This document shows positions 21,239-31,859 of a DNA stretch of 64,000 nt, in pieces; the stretch's first letter is position 1, and each line of letters opens with the position of its first letter. The notes under the pieces were generated by a model. The model saw nothing but the letters and a program-made list of their open reading frames with translations. It had not been told where the DNA came from and ran no database searches. The translations under genes were made by a program, and so were the position numbers. Source of the stretch: Psilocybe azurescens (lineage: Eukaryota > Basidiomycota > Agaricomycetes > Agaricales > Agrocybaceae); contig JAJIRX010000734.1 of the NCBI GenBank assembly GCA_023853785.1, forward strand, positions 1 to 64,000. Reading direction: 5' to 3'.

Positions 21239-23131
21239 TCAAACATCCATATCAACGTCACTGCTATTGCCGGTTTCGCTAGATCTAGAACCTCCCGCAC
21301 CTTGGGTGTTTACCACCAGTTCACCGGTAAAGTTTGTTGGACCAGCGTTTGCACCACCAGAAAGTCGTATGGCCATTTGTCTTCGCACTAGCCCGGATGG
21401 TCGGAATAAGCAAAAAAATCGGCGTGAACAGGGGTCATAAGATCATCAAAGATGGATAAAATAGTTAACAAGGGTGACATACCTTTGGAACAAATCTAAA
21501 GGTCCCTCCGAGGATATCATAGAGTTCGCAGATACATTTTGTGCCTCGGGTCTACTATCATCGTATACACCCTCGTTTTTGTCCACATCATATCCTCGAA
21601 TAGAAATCCAGCTACTCAAGGGACTTGTCCCAGGCCCATAGCTTGCCTCAGCTACATAGAGCAACATTCCATCCGGTTGGACACGAGTCTGCGTCGAAGT
21701 GAGGACCATCTGAGGTTGGAGTGGAACCCGTGGGTGGGACAACGAGATCATTTCTGAGACCGAAGGCTCAACATCCATACCACCTTCTCCAAGTCCATAT
21801 CCGTTGGTTGAGATAGGCATCGGAACAGATACACCGACCTCCTGCCATGTCCTCGCAGCTGGTATAATTTCGTTATCTAGAGATGAGAGTATCGTGTTAG
21901 CATGGTAAGGGACTGGAACAAAAGTCGTGGGGTGAGGAAAGTGGTATTTTTGGAAAGGTTCTGTATATGTCGACGTCGAGGCTTGTTGACTGACCAGAAA
22001 GTTTATTGAAGACGGAGGTGATGTCTGGGCCAGTTCAGCGAGACGGGTATCACGCCACCAGAACCTATGGATGGTAGTGAGAATCCCACGCTTGAAGCAT
22101 CAAAGAGAGTGGACCTACCGAAAACCTGCCTCAGATTCCGCCACATCTTGACCCTTCCACTTGACGACATCAAGAACGTGTAAGATCCCATTTTCGCGCC
22201 ATTTATCGTCTAAAATGCAGTTCAGAACTGTGAGGGGTGGCAGCGCAGACGGAAAACGCGGTAGAAGAGTTTTCCCCAGAAGCCGCGATCGCAAGGTAGT
22301 ATTAGGTACTAGATTATAAATCCACAGCCGACATTTCTTTCAGTGTTACAAATTTTATTGTGCGGGAAAGGGACGCACCAACACCTGCCACACCCGCCGA
22401 TTGTTGCGTTACTGCAGGACATCTCTTTCCTACTGGAACAGGAGCGACAGCCACTCAGCCACTCTCAAGATCACTCGGCAATCCATCACGATATGCATAA
22501 GATTCGTCCTGGTTGTTCAAAGGAGAGCAGTTCCAAGGATTGTCGGCGCTCATTTCAAGAAGTTCGGCGTACATACATCGATCGGCCCATTTGCTGGCCT
22601 TTTTCGCTCGTCGCTTTTGTTTATTGGCACTTCCTCCTTGTGATTTCTTTTTGTTTGTGGGTTTTGTGGTGTCTTCAATGCCAATCAGAGAGTCGACATT
22701 CACGAGTGGATGTGATATCGCTGTGACATGCGCATTGTTTGTGTTGATGGTATTCGTCATTGCGAGTGGCGAAATATCCTCATCGTGAAATCCTGGTTGA
22801 AGCATAGAAGCATACACCATCCGATGTGCCCAAGTTAAGACCAGCGAAGAGATCAAGTTGCCGTGCTGAGTCGAATTTGTTCGATCTTCGCTATTTTCGC
22901 GGTTTTAATAAGTTTATGGTGTTGATGTCAGAGTTAAATACTGCAAAGTCGAGGGAAGATGACTAACGCGTTTCTGTTCCTCGAGCGCCTACTTTGTAAT
23001 GCAGTATCAAAAGCGGTGTCATATTAAATGGATAAAGAGTATACCTTGTTTCTTCTCGCTTCTTGTGATGTAATTTTATCCCTGATAGCTGTGGGAGGTA
23101 GTTTGTAAGATATCTTTCTATTGGAGGACAT
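21239..23131 (-). CDS. SNUPN: Snurportin-1 homologue (m3G-cap snRNP import adaptor), with in-frame TGA
   Basis: Adaptor that binds the trimethylguanosine cap of spliceosomal snRNAs and links snRNPs to importin beta. Start ATG at 23129-23131: MSSNRKISYKLPPTAIRDK...EARRNK, then exon ALEEQKR, then a long exon with KKKSQGGSANKQKRRAKKAS, KWADRCMYAELLEM and DGLPSDLESG. It continues VAVAPVPVGKRCPAV, LPRFPSALPPLTVLNCILDD, GILHVLDVVKWKGQDVAESE and FWWRDTRLAEL, the snurportin cap-binding core. The tail is acidic, ending SSDVDMDV with stop TGA at 21239-21241. About seven exons. Between ESG and VAV the codon is TGA where the family has tryptophan (EW.VVVCPVGKR in animals, from memory), so the gene is interrupted unless this is a sequence error. 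It lies between EMC1 fragments D and E. Confidence 0.88.
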
Positions 23132-23603
23132 GATAAAGTGAGTGTCGTTCGACAACGACCTAAGCTTAAGGCTACAACGACCCCAAAACGAAACTAGATC
23201 CATCACGTGTGTTATTATAATCCGAATTGGCTATCGGCATCTACCGACCACCCGATCGTACGCGTAAACGTTAACGTTGAAACGTGTACTGCTTACTAGT
23301 AACTTGAAGTATTGAACTTCGAACTTATCTACAAAACCTAGCAAATGTCGTAACCGCCTCTGTGACATATATGCACGGTAAAGATAACACCCACGCGATG
23401 CCTTCTCCACGAAACACGCCTCCAAACCATCGAAGTCTGGCAGTTCTTTATATTTCGAGATTCAAGCTGGCTGCTGAACCCGCCAAAAATTGTTAAGATC
23501 GACAAAACACACATCCAATTAATTATACTGAAGTGCGATTTTAATTCATGAGTACATCCGCTATACCACAAATACAACTACGAAGAACAGCAAAAAATCC
23601 AGC

Positions 23604-24557
23604 CTAATCGTAAAGACAAGCGACCTTAGTTCGATTGATTCTCTCGGAGCCGTTCCATCAGGCGTGGAAGGGTCCTTAAATCCTGTGTGTGGAGTGAATA
23701 CTGCAACACTTCCATCTTGGATAGAATCAAAACTAAAGGAAAGTTGGTTAGTCTCCTTACTATGCGAGATTAAAGCATCTCACCATTTAATCAACACAAT
23801 TTCGTCCGGAGTCATCCCGCGAAGATACTTCCACTTGTGATTTTCGTTGTACTTGACTCCGAGAGTTTCACCCTCGCGGTCGGGGAATATGAGAGCCACA
23901 GGAACAATATCTGCTACCTCGACACTTCTGTGGTCGCAGAGAGCTAGGGGGCCAGTCGAGGGCGGGGTGGTGGATGGGACGCCAAAGGTTGATTATTTGA
24001 AAGCGCTTCTCGAGGAGCTTCGGAACATCAGAGGCTGGTAGATGACGATGCACACGAGCGATAGAGGCTGGAGAGGACTGGTCGACGTGCACTTGAGAGA
24101 CAGGGCCGCTGAGTGATTTCTGTTCGGGGCTGCGTTTGCGGATGGCTTCGCACAGTTTAAGTGAGATTGGTGTGTACGACGAGTATGTTGAGATAAAGAG
24201 GGTACGTACTGTGATCAAATATCTCTACCCGGGTAGCCCCTGTCAATTTCTTGATAAGCTCGACGCTCTCAGGGTAGTATTCAGCCTTTATCTCTTCGTC
24301 GTTGGCGAAGGACATGTGCTTTGAAGTGTGCTGGAAGTACTGGAAGCCTGTTTTATTCAGAGACACCATGTCCTCTCTACCGCGCAGGTTCTCAATGACG
24401 ACGTTAAACCTTTCCTCGGAGTTCCAGTTCCTCTCCACACTGCGGTTGCCAGTCGCAGGATCTGTGATAACCTTTTGGTACGCTTTCCCTCCGTCGTCAG
24501 GGGAGTGAAGTAAGAGAGTGTTGTGGTTACAGAGGCTGGGGAAGTTAGTCCGGGCAT
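23604..24557 (-). CDS. CmcJ/AsaB-like Fe(II)/2-oxoglutarate-type hydroxylase/methyltransferase-family protein
   Basis: Family of fungal proteins named after the cephamycin 7-alpha-methoxylase component CmcJ and the AsaB hydroxylase. Members hydroxylate or desaturate small molecules; the exact substrate is unknown here. Start at 24555-24557: MPGLTSPASVTTTLSYFTP, then PDDGGKAYQKVITDPATG, TGFQYFQHTSKHMSFANDEE, EYYPESVELIKKLTGATRV. After an intron comes SQVHVDQSSPASIARVHRHL (HxD metal-binding pair), KRFQIINLWRPIHHPALDWP, then FDSIQDGSVAVFTPHTGF (distal His) and PRESIELRSLVFYD as expected end. The frame changes at three homopolymers: 24500-24503 (GGGG, five needed), 23947-23951 (GGGGG, four needed) and 23612-23614 (AAA, four needed, restoring ...FYD stop at 23604). 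Confidence 0.85.
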
Positions 24558-25130
24558 TGATAAAGTGTAGTTCGGGTGTATGAGCAAGCCTGGAAGTTAG
24601 ATCATTTATAATGTAAATCCATGCCGTATTCTCGAAAAGATGACCTAAGATCTATCACTAATGAGTGTGAGATTTGATGTGTTCATTGAGTACTTCAGGC
24701 TGAGGGACAACGCTTAATCATCATGATCAAATGTATTCGTAACAAATTTATGGAAATAAAGTGATGGCATTTATAATGGTACACAGCCGACTCGAAGCAC
24801 AGTCGTTTTGAAGATAAGTGGAACTTGGTTTTTTGAGCCGTCCCAAAACGTCATCTAACGTAGTTATTGGTGCATATCTTGCGGTCTAGAATCAGTTGAT
24901 GATCACACTAGGACATGGGGCTGGCACAGCAGGTGGTAAGTAATCAAGTACCAGGCTCCCACAAATATGCTGATTAACCGAAGCACCCTGATCTCACCTA
25001 ATCTTTCAATTTCGACTTAAGTCCGTTGGGCGTTGTCGTAGAAATAGAACAAGATTGAATGAGTACCCAGTTGACATTGATTCAGACTCGACTAGCTACA
25101 TATTTATAGATGAGCATCATGATCACAAAT
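24558..25130. other. Spacer, nothing recognised
   Basis: No coding or RNA signal that I can support between the CmcJ-like start and the dehydrogenase fragment. Confidence 0.4.
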
Positions 25131-25521
25131 TTATCTCATCCATAGCCCTCGATTATCCTGAATGTAGTCTGCTAACGTTTGCTTGCCCACAAATTTGCGG
25201 TCTTCACATTCATAAAAGAACTTTTCCTCTCCTCCTTCCGAAATCAAATTCTCCACACGAGCTAGATGAGCGGTGTATTCAGGGCTCAGGAAATATTCGA
25301 ATGCTTCCGCTTGCTGCAGGACTGACTTCCTTCTATGCGTAATTTTTCGTCCTACAACAGAGGAAATCAGTTTGGTAACCTGTCAGTTTGTCCGAATTAG
25401 CACTTCCAATCGTTCCAAAATAAAGTGGTGTATCATGCGATTTGCTTGCCTCATCATATGAATAAAGTTCGGGCCCAATGACGAAAATATCCTTGTTGAG
25501 GCTGTCTTTTGCTGTCAAAGC
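25131..25521 (-). pseudogene. 3' fragment of an NmrA-type NAD(P)-dependent dehydrogenase (festuclavine-dehydrogenase-like)
   Basis: The minus strand reads FALTAKDSLNKDIFVIGPEL, YSYDEA, an intron, then VTKLISSVVGRKITHRR, AFEYFLSPEYTAHLARVENL, ISEGGEEKFFYECEDRKFVG and KQTLADYIQDNRGLWMR with stop TAA at 25131-25133. This is the C-terminal third of the NmrA/ergot-alkaloid-type reductase family. The N-terminal Rossmann part is absent. Upstream (25522 onward) the sequence is the last exon of EMC1 in the opposite orientation, so the gene was cut by a rearrangement. Confidence 0.85.
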
Positions 25522-25840
25522 AAAGTCGCCAATGTTCAAAAGATCATCACGTCGCCTGCCCTCTTGGGGTCGACCTCGCTCTTGTTTGGGTATGGGCTCG
25601 ACATGTTCCTCACGCGCGTCGCTCCGTCCAACACTTTCGATGTGCTCAGTGAGGACTTCAACAAGGTCCAACTTGTATTGACCGTCACCGGGCTACTTGC
25701 TGCTATCCTGATCACCCGGCCGATGGTCAAGAGGAAGAGCTTGAAGGAGAAGTGGTATAATTAGTTAGACTTGTTCTGATACTTAAAAAATCAATCGATG
25801 ATAATTGTATCGACTTTAAAAATCTATCATTTTGGGAGGG
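25522..25840 (+). pseudogene. EMC1 fragment E (last exon and 3' flank; EMC1 ~5148-5450)
   Basis: Matches the final EMC1 exon (VANVQKIITSPALL ... AILITRPMVKRKSLKEKWYN, stop 25762-25764) and ~75 bp of 3' flank with few changes, up to CTATCATTTTGGGAGGG. It is joined directly to sequence equivalent to EMC1 ~2367, a head-to-tail junction. Confidence 0.92.
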
Positions 25841-28476
25841 ACCCCATCCCGACTCCAAAAATCACACCTCCCATCCCCAAAAAACAATCTCCCAAAAGAA
25901 AACCTAAAAAACCATCCAGACGTCGAAACATAAATGGAGTGAAATGAAAGGATCCTCCCCAACACAAGCCGACTCAATGTACGCAGGCCGGACGGATGCG
26001 CGCGGCTGGCTGGCTGTGGCGAGGTAGTTCTGGGATCATGTTGTTCAGGTGCGTTTGGAGTGTTTTTGCTTCGTTTTCCTGTTTTCACCGTTTCGCGTCG
26101 TGCTCACATTAGTATGCACACATCACACAGAATGCAGCCGCACGTATTCGCCGTCCAAGCTTAGGCTCAACTCCAACAAGGAGCAATGGCAGCGGCGGAA
26201 GGGTGCCCGTTCGCGTTCGGCTTCGATACGCGCGCGCACGGAGTGTTAAGTCATGTACGTTCTTTTTCTTTTATTTTCTCTCCTTTCTCCGTCTTCCTTT
26301 TTCTTCCTCTCCATTGCAACTTTAACGTTTAACTCTAACTTATTCCTCCAACTCGCAACACACAGGTTGCCCTAGATGAACCCACGGCCACCCCACACAC
26401 GAACTCGCACGCATGGCTGCTCGTGACGACGACCACGGGCGCGGTCCAGCTCTGGTCCTCCTCCAGTGCAAACACCGCAGGCAGGTTCGGGGTGCGCAAG
26501 TGCGCTTCTATTCTCCTTCTTGTTTTTTTTTAATATGGAGAATTGACGCACGCATACGTACGCGACAGGATTTCCCGCAATACGTCGTCCACTTTGTGAG
26601 GCGCTTCATTTCAGGATCATCTCCTGCATTTCCTTCAACGCCACATCCGCCAACTACAAGCTGCTCTCCAACGTCGCCACCCCTCTTCCTCCCCTCTCTT
26701 CCTCCTCTCTCACCACCGCCACCACCCTCACCAGCGACGCCTTCGGCTTCCGTTAGCTCCTCATATCTGAAACGCTCTTCGGCACGCCTTTTCTGGCGCG
26801 ATCGTCTGGAGTAGGGTCCTCGGGATGGGATGGGTGGGCAAAGCGGGTGGGGGGACGAGTTGTACCGGTGAAGTTGTTTGTTGTTAGGGGGTTGTGGATT
26901 TGGATTTGGATGAGGGAGAGGGAGAAGGGAAAAGGAGGGGACTGGAGGTGGTGCTTGTTAGGCAGAGGAGGGCTGATAATGTGCGTTTCCGCTGTGGTCT
27001 TGATTCTGGTCTTCTTCATGTGGTGCTGACTGTTTCATTTGGCTTTGGCTTTGGCTTTGGCTTTGGCTTTGGCTTTGGCTTTGGTGTGATATGATAGTCA
27101 CTGGCGGACACAGTCATATTCCACATCAACACGCTCACAGGCGAGGACGCTAGGCCTCCGCAGGCCCAATCACCCATCCAAGCGGAATTGGAATTGGAAA
27201 GCGAAAACAGGGAAGGGAAAACGGACGACGGGGGCGTGCTGGAAGGAACGGACGTCGTCTCGGGCCCACTCGCCGAGGAGTATCTGCTGAACGCGGAGGA
27301 TAGGAAGATCGTGGTGGTGTTGTTGGATGAGTTTTTGCAGGTGGGTTTTGTTCCTCCTTCCTTCCATCGCCGCATAAAACTCGACAAACAACATACCCCA
27401 CCCACCCAAAGGCATACCTATATCTCGACACCCCCGCCACACAATCCATATTCGCCGGCTCCCTCAGCTCACCTTCCCGCTGCGCACGAACGTGGACATA
27501 CGGCACCGTGTCGTCGACCACAAGATTGCTCTGCCGCCCAAGACCCAGAGCCACCACTGCGCGGTCGCGCACCCCGTCTGGGCCCTGCCGTTCGCGGAAG
27601 GCGAGGACGTGCAGGCGCCCGCGGGCAGGGGGAAAGGGAAAAGGGCAAGATGAGGGCGCGGCGAGCTTGGGCAAGGTGTTGGGTTCGCGGAGGACGCTGT
27701 ATAAGTATTTGGACGAGCGAGTATTTGTGGTGAGGACTGTTGCGAGGAAGAGCGCGAATGTGGGCGAAGTGAATGTGATGTGTGGGTGTATGTTGTGAAA
27801 GGTGCTAAGGGCACTGTGGTTTATCACGCAGAGGTGAAAGCTGCTGCTGCTGCTTTTGTGGGCGGTAGACCAGGAACAGGCGCAGGAGCAGGAGCAGGAA
27901 CTGGCGGTTGCGATGCGAAGACGAGCCTGGTGGAGAATTGGCTCACGTATCATTACTATGAGAGCGAGATCGCGGGCGGGGGGCGTGGGTGGTGCGAAGG
28001 GGGTCGGATGGTCAGTGTCGAGTTTTACGAGGGCAACAAGCCGGATGATACGATCGAGAGGTGCCCACGCCGCCCGTCGCTCAAGACGACGGCTGAAGAG
28101 CAGCAGTTCCTTATCCAGTACGATCCTCTAATCCGAAGCAGGTGTTGTTCCACAACTACGATGTAGGCCTTCCTTCCTTCTTCAATCCCATACTTATTCA
28201 TATCGCTTGACTGTTATCACGTTCACCTTGATACAGGTTGCCAATGTCCAAAAGATCATCACCTCGCCCGCGCTCTTGGAGTCGATCTCGCTTGTGTTTG
28301 CGTATGGGCTCGACATGTTCCTCGCACGCGTCGCACCGTCCAACACGTTTGATGTGCTCCGCAATAATTTCAACAAGGTCCAGCTTGTATTAACCATCAC
28401 TGAACTGCTTGCTGCTATCCTGATCACTCGCCCGATGGTCAAGAGGAAGAGCTCGAAGGAGAAGTGGTATAATTAG
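25841..28476 (+). pseudogene. EMC1 copy F (EMC1 ~2367 to end), deleted in places
   Basis: Follows EMC1 from the intron before GILPTQADSLYTGG to the stop (TAG 28474-28476), including introns. Deletions: ~180 bp equivalent to ~2850-3030, a piece around 3330-3350, and ~335 bp equivalent to ~4617-4955, which removes the exon with LNYSVYEQAYVFPSAITA. An ~85-bp insertion sits at ~25866-25950. The stop codon before AGCTCC near 26754 and other breaks rule out a working protein. It lacks the first ~40% of the gene, which is represented by fragments B, C and D. Confidence 0.93.
27040..27084 (+). repeat. GGCTTT hexamer microsatellite
   Basis: About seven tandem GGCTTT units in the 3' part of an intron of EMC1 copy F. 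The equivalent intron of the main EMC1 gene (near 3550-3612) has none, so the array arose after duplication. Confidence 0.95.
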
Positions 28477-28614
28477 TTAGCCTTGTTCGGATATGTGAAA
28501 ACTCAATCGATGATAATTGGATCGACTTTAAAACACTATCATTTTGGCAGGGTTATTTTCAGCTTTATACAAATTTCTAGATCTATACTTTCCACGTTGT
28601 TCGTACTGGCAGGG

Positions 28615-29460
28615 TTAGACAAATATTTCTCGTCTTCTGGTGATCTGGACTCCGGAGGATTGAGCGAAGCTGAGAGCGCTGGGCTTTTGAGCCCGAGCTG
28701 TTACTGCTGCTATCTTATCGGATGATAGACAACAAGAGCGGACGACCTCCATTACGAATTTCTCGAGCGTGAGGAAGGATGAAGGTTCTATCTCCTATAT
28801 GATACCGTAAGAAACAAGAATCGCATGATTATATGGGGTTTCGCATACCTTTGAAAGCTTGGAGATGATCTGCTTATAGTCAGGAGTATCTGCGGATGTC
28901 GATTCGGTGTTTTCGTAGAAGGTGATGTTGATGACAACGCGCTGTTTCTCTTCTCTTTCAGGTGGGTTTACGCCAATTATGACAGGAAGGACGATGTCGT
29001 TGACGAAGACCTTCTTCGACGACAAGAAATGGGGTTTGCCCTCAACGATCGTGGAGTCGACAGAAAAACTGCTGGCGAGGAGTATCATCTTCGGTACGCC
29101 CAGCACAACCCGGACTTCCGAAGCTGCCTCCCCAGCCAGATCGAACGCCCGCTCGCTCACGGCTTGAATCAGGTCATCGGCATCTGCGAACCCTGTGTCT
29201 CCTTCCCCCTGCGGCTCGGACGACCTGGCTTTGATGAGATTGCTGATCGTCTTTGTAAGGTGGCCGTAGTGTACCGAGTCAAGGACGTTGTCGGACTCCC
29301 CAGAGGTTTTTAGGTACGACTCCTTCAAGTGGAGGTATACGGTGATCTCCACGGGCTGCGCGCGCGCTTTGCCCCACCAGTCGCGTCCGATGTTGGCTGA
29401 TACGCGGAGAGTGTCGACGAAGACAACATCCGTTGTTGTGGGGAGATCGAGGTTAGGCAT
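28615..29460 (-). CDS. Dihydroneopterin aldolase, two-domain stand-alone form (FolB-like)
   Basis: Folate-pathway enzyme family that converts 7,8-dihydroneopterin to 6-hydroxymethyl-dihydropterin, cytosolic. Exon 1 is 29460-28849 (612 nt) and exon 2 28794-28615 (180 nt); the join is in frame and gives 263 residues. Domain 1: VVFVDTLRVSANIGRDWWGK, NVLDSVHYGHLTK. Domain 2: SKKVFVNDIVLPVIIGVNPPE, KQRVVINITFYENT, then LEKFVMEVV, AVTARAQKPSALSFAQSSGV and ITRRREIFV before TAA (28615-28617). In many fungi this double DHNA module is the N-terminal part of the trifunctional FOL1 protein; here it stops at the end of domain 2, leaving no room for HPPK or DHPS before EMC1. It is convergent with EMC1 copy F. 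Open throughout, so probably functional. Confidence 0.9.
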
Positions 29461-29952
29461 GTGTGCTTCTTATTTGCCTTCTTGGATTTGGGCTCTTTGG
29501 GTGTGGATTTTGGGAGTGGTCGACGGTGGTGGAAGCAGGGGAACAGCCATCATAATTGTCTCGATGTCTGTGGAGGAGTGTCCGTTTTTGAAGTTTGTCG
29601 GGAATTCGGCGACTCGGAACATAACTTATTTGCGGCTGTTAGTTTGATAGCGCTTTGCTAGAACATCATCGCAATTTGCCGAGACTCAAATCATTTACAT
29701 GCCTTTCAACTTGTTACTTCATTCTGTACGCCGAAGAAACAGTCGAGAAGATCTTACGTATATACTAATTTCACGACGAAAAATACTGCTGAGCATGAAT
29801 GTCTTTGTTTTGTACTCTTTCTTGCTAAGTGAAATCCGACTCGGCGAAGCAAGTTGACTCACCCGAAATAGAAATTTACAGATTCGGTGAGTCGACTGCC
29901 TTGATTCCTTCTACTTCCTTCTACACCTTCTAGAGTCGTCAAATCGCACAAA
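29461..29952. promoter_or_regulatory. Divergent promoter, aldolase/MYND gene
   Basis: 492 bp between two divergent start codons. T-rich and pyrimidine-rich tracts (CTTCTACTTCCTTCTACACC) lie just before the MYND gene start. Inference from arrangement. Confidence 0.45.
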
Positions 29953-31859
29953 ATGGAGACCTTTGAAACAAAATTACCTCCTATGCTAGTTAACAAAGGC
30001 CAGGCCTGTTATCACTGCTTCAAAGAGCGGACCAAAGTCCCACTTCAACGATGCTCAGGGTGTTTGCATGTCTATTATTGTGGCTCAGGTGCGTGTTTTA
30101 CTTCGTCGCGCTTTTCGATGCGATCTCACGTATAGATTATCATAGAATGTCAAAGGGTACGTAAGAAAACTTTTTATTCCTCCTTCAAAGTCTTACATCG
30201 TTCTTTGAAGGCGAATTGGCCGAAACACAAAGGACTCTGCAAAGCATTAAAAGCAGTTGAAACGAAAGACGCCAATACTTTGTTCGCACAATACATGTTC
30301 ATCGACGAAGATGAAGAGACATACGTGGCCACTGACGTTGACCAGTTGAACAAATGTCTTGATAACGCCGTGCAGATTGAGATGAAAGCATTAGAACGAG
30401 AGCTGGGAAGGGCTTTACGGATCGAAGAACGCAATCTTATCGGATGGGAGCCACGATGCCTTGCTTGGTACGTTCTTTGATACATTTTCCTGCTCCAGTT
30501 GCTGAAGTACGTCCAATATGCAGTGGTCGTTCAGATGCGATTTTTCGCATCGAAGCATCGGTAAGGAAGCGAGAACCGCAATCGCCTGGGTTGAAACCTT
30601 GCCCTGACTGCCTCTTCTCCTCCTACTGCTCCGAAGAACACTGGGAAGCCGTGAAATCGAAACACCAGCAGGTCCCATGTCGCGATGGCCGCGATAACTT
30701 GTCGCAGTGTGATATGAACAAGCTCTACGTGGAAGACATCCGTTTCGCGTTGTTGATGTCGGGTGCAAACGCGGGAGATTTCAAATGGGCTCCTGAACGC
30801 ACTATGCGGGAATGGAAATCACTTCAGGGCGTTGGATGGAACGATTTTGCGTCTGATGTCGAAGCGAGTTTTGGTGGGCTTCCTGGAATACGTCCGATGA
30901 TGGGGGCCGTGCTTCGTGGTATTACGGAAGGCCTCTCTATGCCTCTGACAATTCTATGGGCCCTTGAGAACCTGAATTCTGATGATGCGTGGACAAAGAA
31001 GGAGACGCTGAATATCCATGTTCGTCATTCAGTCCATCTATCTGCGCAATTTCATGAGTGCTCACTCACGATCCCCAGATTCTTGGTGCTGCTCAGAAAG
31101 AAATCCTCAATGCCGATCTCTTCGAAGAAATACTACACCGACTTCCTCTTGTCAAAAACCTGACGGTAATGTTAAAATTGCCAGTGTTCTAAGAACAAAA
31201 GAGCTAATTCTCTTTTTTGAAAAGTTGACTCTAGTGGGTCCTGATTTGAGTACGATCACAGGACCAACTCAGACCTCTAACATCATGGAGACCTGCCCGT
31301 AATGTGTTTTCGTTTCTGTTTTAAATACTACTATTGACATGGACTTGTCTGATAAAGGTCCTGCACGAGGGGTAGACGGAAGAGGACATTCTATTACCAC
31401 CCAAAGTCAGTAAAAGGTTATGAAGTGAACTTTGACAAACACTTATCACCGGTACGTATGTAGGACATACCATGAATACATTTTCAATCATGGATCAAGC
31501 TTTGTCAAACCGGATCTCGCTGTTGCCTTCAACTCAGGGTGTTCTCAGGAATGTACCGACTCGTGGCAAGAAACACTCATCGCCTTAACCAAACATCGCA
31601 TCCCAGTAGTATTTACGGTATTTATACTTGCGTCCTTTCCTTCGTTTGCAGCCTCTCATCGACTCCCTCGATATTTTAGGCATTCAATGAGGAAGAAGCT
31701 GAAGCTGAAGCCAAAATCTTTAGGGCAGCTGGAGCGACACTTCATCCTCAACTTGGTCCTAGAATCAACCCTTGGGGTAGTCAACTTGCCAGAGCGGAGC
31801 CCAATAAAGTCACAGGTTTCTATGCCGTCAATGGATGGCTTGCGGGAGGGTTCCAATAA
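29953..31859 (+). CDS. MYND zinc-finger protein with MSS51-like C-terminal region
   Basis: Begins METFETKLPPMLVNKGQ, then the MYND finger CYHCFKERTKVPLQRCSGCL, HVYYCGS|ECQR|ANWPKHKGLC, giving all Cys/His ligands in order. Exon 1 is 29953-30088, exon 2 only 30146-30156 (11 nt, encoding most of ECQR) and exon 3 30211-30467. Exon 4 from 30524 contains a second Cys-rich block (PCPDCLFSSYCSEEHWEAV). Further exons give ILGAAQKEILNADLFEEIL, LTLVGPDLSTI, TFYYHPK, YHEYIFNHGSSFVKPDLAVA, ALTKHRIPVVFT and AFNEEEAEAEAKIF, ending NGWLAGGFQ with TAA at 31857-31859. The VGPDLS / PDLAVAFNSG / TKHRIPVVFT pattern is that of the MSS51-type C-terminal domain seen in many fungal MYND proteins. Role probably protein-protein contacts; target unknown. 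Confidence 0.88.

Noticed and set aside
28795..29460. Aldolase gene ending at 28795 as a truncated FOL1
   Set aside because: A second exon (28794-28615) joins in frame and completes domain 2 with a proper stop, so the gene is complete as a two-domain protein.
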